Below are positions 62,698 to 64,000 of a stretch of DNA of 64,000 bases, piece after piece; position 1 is the stretch's first letter, and each line of letters begins with the position of its first letter. The DNA comes from Citrobacter amalonaticus. GTDB taxonomy: Bacteria; Pseudomonadota; Gammaproteobacteria; Enterobacterales; Enterobacteriaceae. Position numbers and translations under genes: made by a program. The notes beneath the pieces were generated by a model. The model ran no database searches and was not told the DNA's origin. It worked only from the letters and a program-made list of their open reading frames with translations. The DNA is taken from NCBI RefSeq assembly GCF_001559075.2, contig NZ_CP014015.2, positions 868,001-932,000 of the forward strand, in the 5' to 3' direction.

Positions 62698-64000
62698 TCA
62701 TAAACATTGTCCCGCCACCTCTTTCACCGGGTTCCGGTCTTGTGCATCCGCCATCCGGAAATGCAGTACGCATTGCCGGCTCACGCCCGCGTCGTCCCAT
62801 TTCGCCTCAAGAGTACCTGCCGTAGGCACCCCGCTCAGGTAGACCTGCCCGCGTTCGGCCACCATCGCGCTTGCTGTACCGTCATCACCCACCAGCCGGA
62901 CGCTGGCACCAAAAGGCACCACATCCTGGCCGTGGCGAAGCGTGAACAGTACGCGGTTGCCGATATGCGTCTGGTAATGTGCTTCCACCACCGCACCGCC
63001 GCCAGGGATCACCGTCGCCCCCTGCAACTCGACATCCGCATCATCCGGTAACGTCTGTGCATCCAGCGCGATCACGTTTTTGTGATAGGGCGTAAGCGTG
63101 GGCACCACGGCATAACCACGCCAGTCAGTATGAACATTATTACCGTTCTGAATCGCGACGTTCGCTGCGCCCGGCGCGCGAACAATGGCAAAGCTGTCAC
63201 CGACATTCTGTCCGAGCGTGATGCCGTGCGGATGCACCACCAGCGCGCCTGACGCCCCCCAGGTCATCTGGCTGCTGTCGCGATCGCGGCGATACCCCAA
63301 CTGCGTCGTCCCGTAACCCCCGTGATAGTCCAGCGATGCGCTGCTATTGCTGCCCTGCCCCTGATTCGCAACCCCCTGCTGTACCGAATAGTAGAGGTTT
63401 TGATTCTGCGGCAGCGCACCGTATATTCCCACCTGTTGCGAGGTGTAGCCGTGATTATCGGAAGAGGTGTTGTAGCTTACGGTGCTGTCTGACCACGCGC
63501 CGCCCAGCGGCAGCGTGACGTTAAATGACCACGAGCGATCCGGCGCGCTGTGTCCTGTCGTTTTGGTGTAGAAATAGCCTACGCTCCAGGAGACACGCTT
63601 CCAGGTACTGTAAAATCCGGCATGCAGGGTTTGATCGCGATCCGCGTTATGCCAGTAGTCCTGCGAATACGCTGACAGCGAAAGCGTGCCCACCTCTCCC
63701 AGCGCCTGATTAACGGAAATCTCTTCGCGACTGCGCTTGCTCCACGTCTGGCCGTGGCGGCTTTCCAGCATCGCGGCTTCGCTAAAATCGTAATATCCGC
63801 TGGAAGAGTAACGATAGCTGGCCAGGCTGAATGAGGTCCCCGTTTGCGCAACACTTTTCTGGTACTGCGCGCGCAGCGAATGTCCGGTATAACGCTTACC
63901 CGAAGGCGTCGTGGTCGCCGCCCAGGTTGTATCCAGCCCCAGCGCGCCCAGCAGGCCAAAACCACGCCCCAGCCCTGCCGCTACGGCATGATAATCATCG
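62698..64000 (-). CDS. Outer-membrane fimbrial usher of the second operon (C-terminal part)
   Basis: The open frame continues from the stop at 62698 to the window edge (about 434 codons), so the ATG at 63771 is internal. Upstream residues such as SLASYRYSSSGYYDFSEAA are typical FimD barrel repeats. The C-terminal part has VGYFYTKTTGHSAPDRSW, APGAANVAIQNGNNVHTDW and the disulfide pair CVLHFRMADAQ and EVAGQCL. The pilin and chaperone of this operon must lie beyond 64,000. Orientation is opposite to the first fimbrial operon. Confidence 0.9.
   Translation of the reverse strand, partial: DDYHAVAAGLGRGFGLLGALGLDTTWAATTTPSGKRYTGHSLRAQYQKSVAQTGTSFSLASYRYSSSGYYDFSEAAMLESRHGQTWSKRSREEISVNQALGEVGTLSLSAYSQDYWHNADRDQTLHAGFYSTWKRVSWSVGYFYTKTTGHSAPDRSWSFNVTLPLGGAWSDSTVSYNTSSDNHGYTSQQVGIYGALPQNQNLYYSVQQGVANQGQGSNSSASLDYHGGYGTTQLGYRRDRDSSQMTWGASGALVVHPHGITLGQNVGDSFAIVRAPGAANVAIQNGNNVHTDWRGYAVVPTLTPYHKNVIALDAQTLPDDADVELQGATVIPGGGAVVEAHYQTHIGNRVLFTLRHGQDVVPFGASVRLVGDDGTASAMVAERGQVYLSGVPTAGTLEAKWDDAGVSRQCVLHFRMADAQDRNPVKEVAGQCL

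Noticed and set aside
45950..64000. ETT2-type type III secretion genes after yqeG, as in E. coli
   Set aside because: No secretion apparatus genes are present; only regulators of the YqeH/YqeI/YqeJ kind occur.

Overview
The window is chromosomal DNA of a member of the Enterobacteriaceae. The first ~45 kb follows the gene order of the Escherichia coli K-12 gcvA-to-yqeG region (about minute 60-63), and most proteins match E. coli family lengths to within a few residues. The presence of kdgF beside kduID, the absence of araE, a second LacI regulator behind galR, and an accessory tail with fimbriae, rcnRA and yjdIJ point to Citrobacter or a close relative. This is an inference from gene content and recalled homologues; no search was run.

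Backbone, 1-45,950: gcvA (partial) and its divergent sRNA gcvB; the lipoprotein ygdI; the sulfur-transfer pair csdAE and tcdA; mltA; three initiator tRNA-fMet genes in 140-bp repeats; amiC; argA behind a pair of ARG boxes; recC-ptrA-recB-recD; the pseudopilin cluster ppdA-ppdB-ygdB-ppdC, with ppdC frameshifted; thyA-lgt; ptsP-rppH; the DnaA-box region corresponding to DARS2; mutH; ygdQ; ygdR; tas; lplT-aas; the twin sRNAs omrA/omrB; galR followed by a second LacI-family regulator; divergent lysA/lysR; ygeA; a KdgR-type uronate module (kdgF, kduI, kduD); yqeF; a LysR regulator divergent from a PACE-type efflux protein; and the amino-acid transporter yqeG. REP/BIME elements sit in several short gaps.

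Accessory region, about 45,950-64,000: AT-rich gaps and genes that E. coli keeps elsewhere or lacks. Two diverged copies of a regulatory set flank a metal-efflux pair and a fimbrial operon. Each set has a membrane-tethered CadC/ToxR/MarT-like winged-helix regulator, an overlapping FidL/YqeJ-like single-pass partner, and a nearby protein with a LuxR-type helix-turn-helix. Between them lie rcnR-rcnA with two intact RcnR operators, a five-gene chaperone-usher operon (pilin, chaperone, usher, two-domain adhesin, second chaperone), and yjdI-yjdJ. Beyond the second set are a regulator with an internally duplicated winged-helix segment, a YfdR-like HD hydrolase, and the 3' part of a second fimbrial operon (usher, cut by the window end, and terminal adhesin).

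The most interesting signal is this duplicated regulator/partner system. The two tethered regulators share four periplasmic cysteines with two of three spacings identical, and their partners share a cysteine just after the membrane helix and one at the extreme C terminus. This suggests a disulfide-dependent periplasmic sensor pair. Control of the fimbriae between them is an inference from position only.
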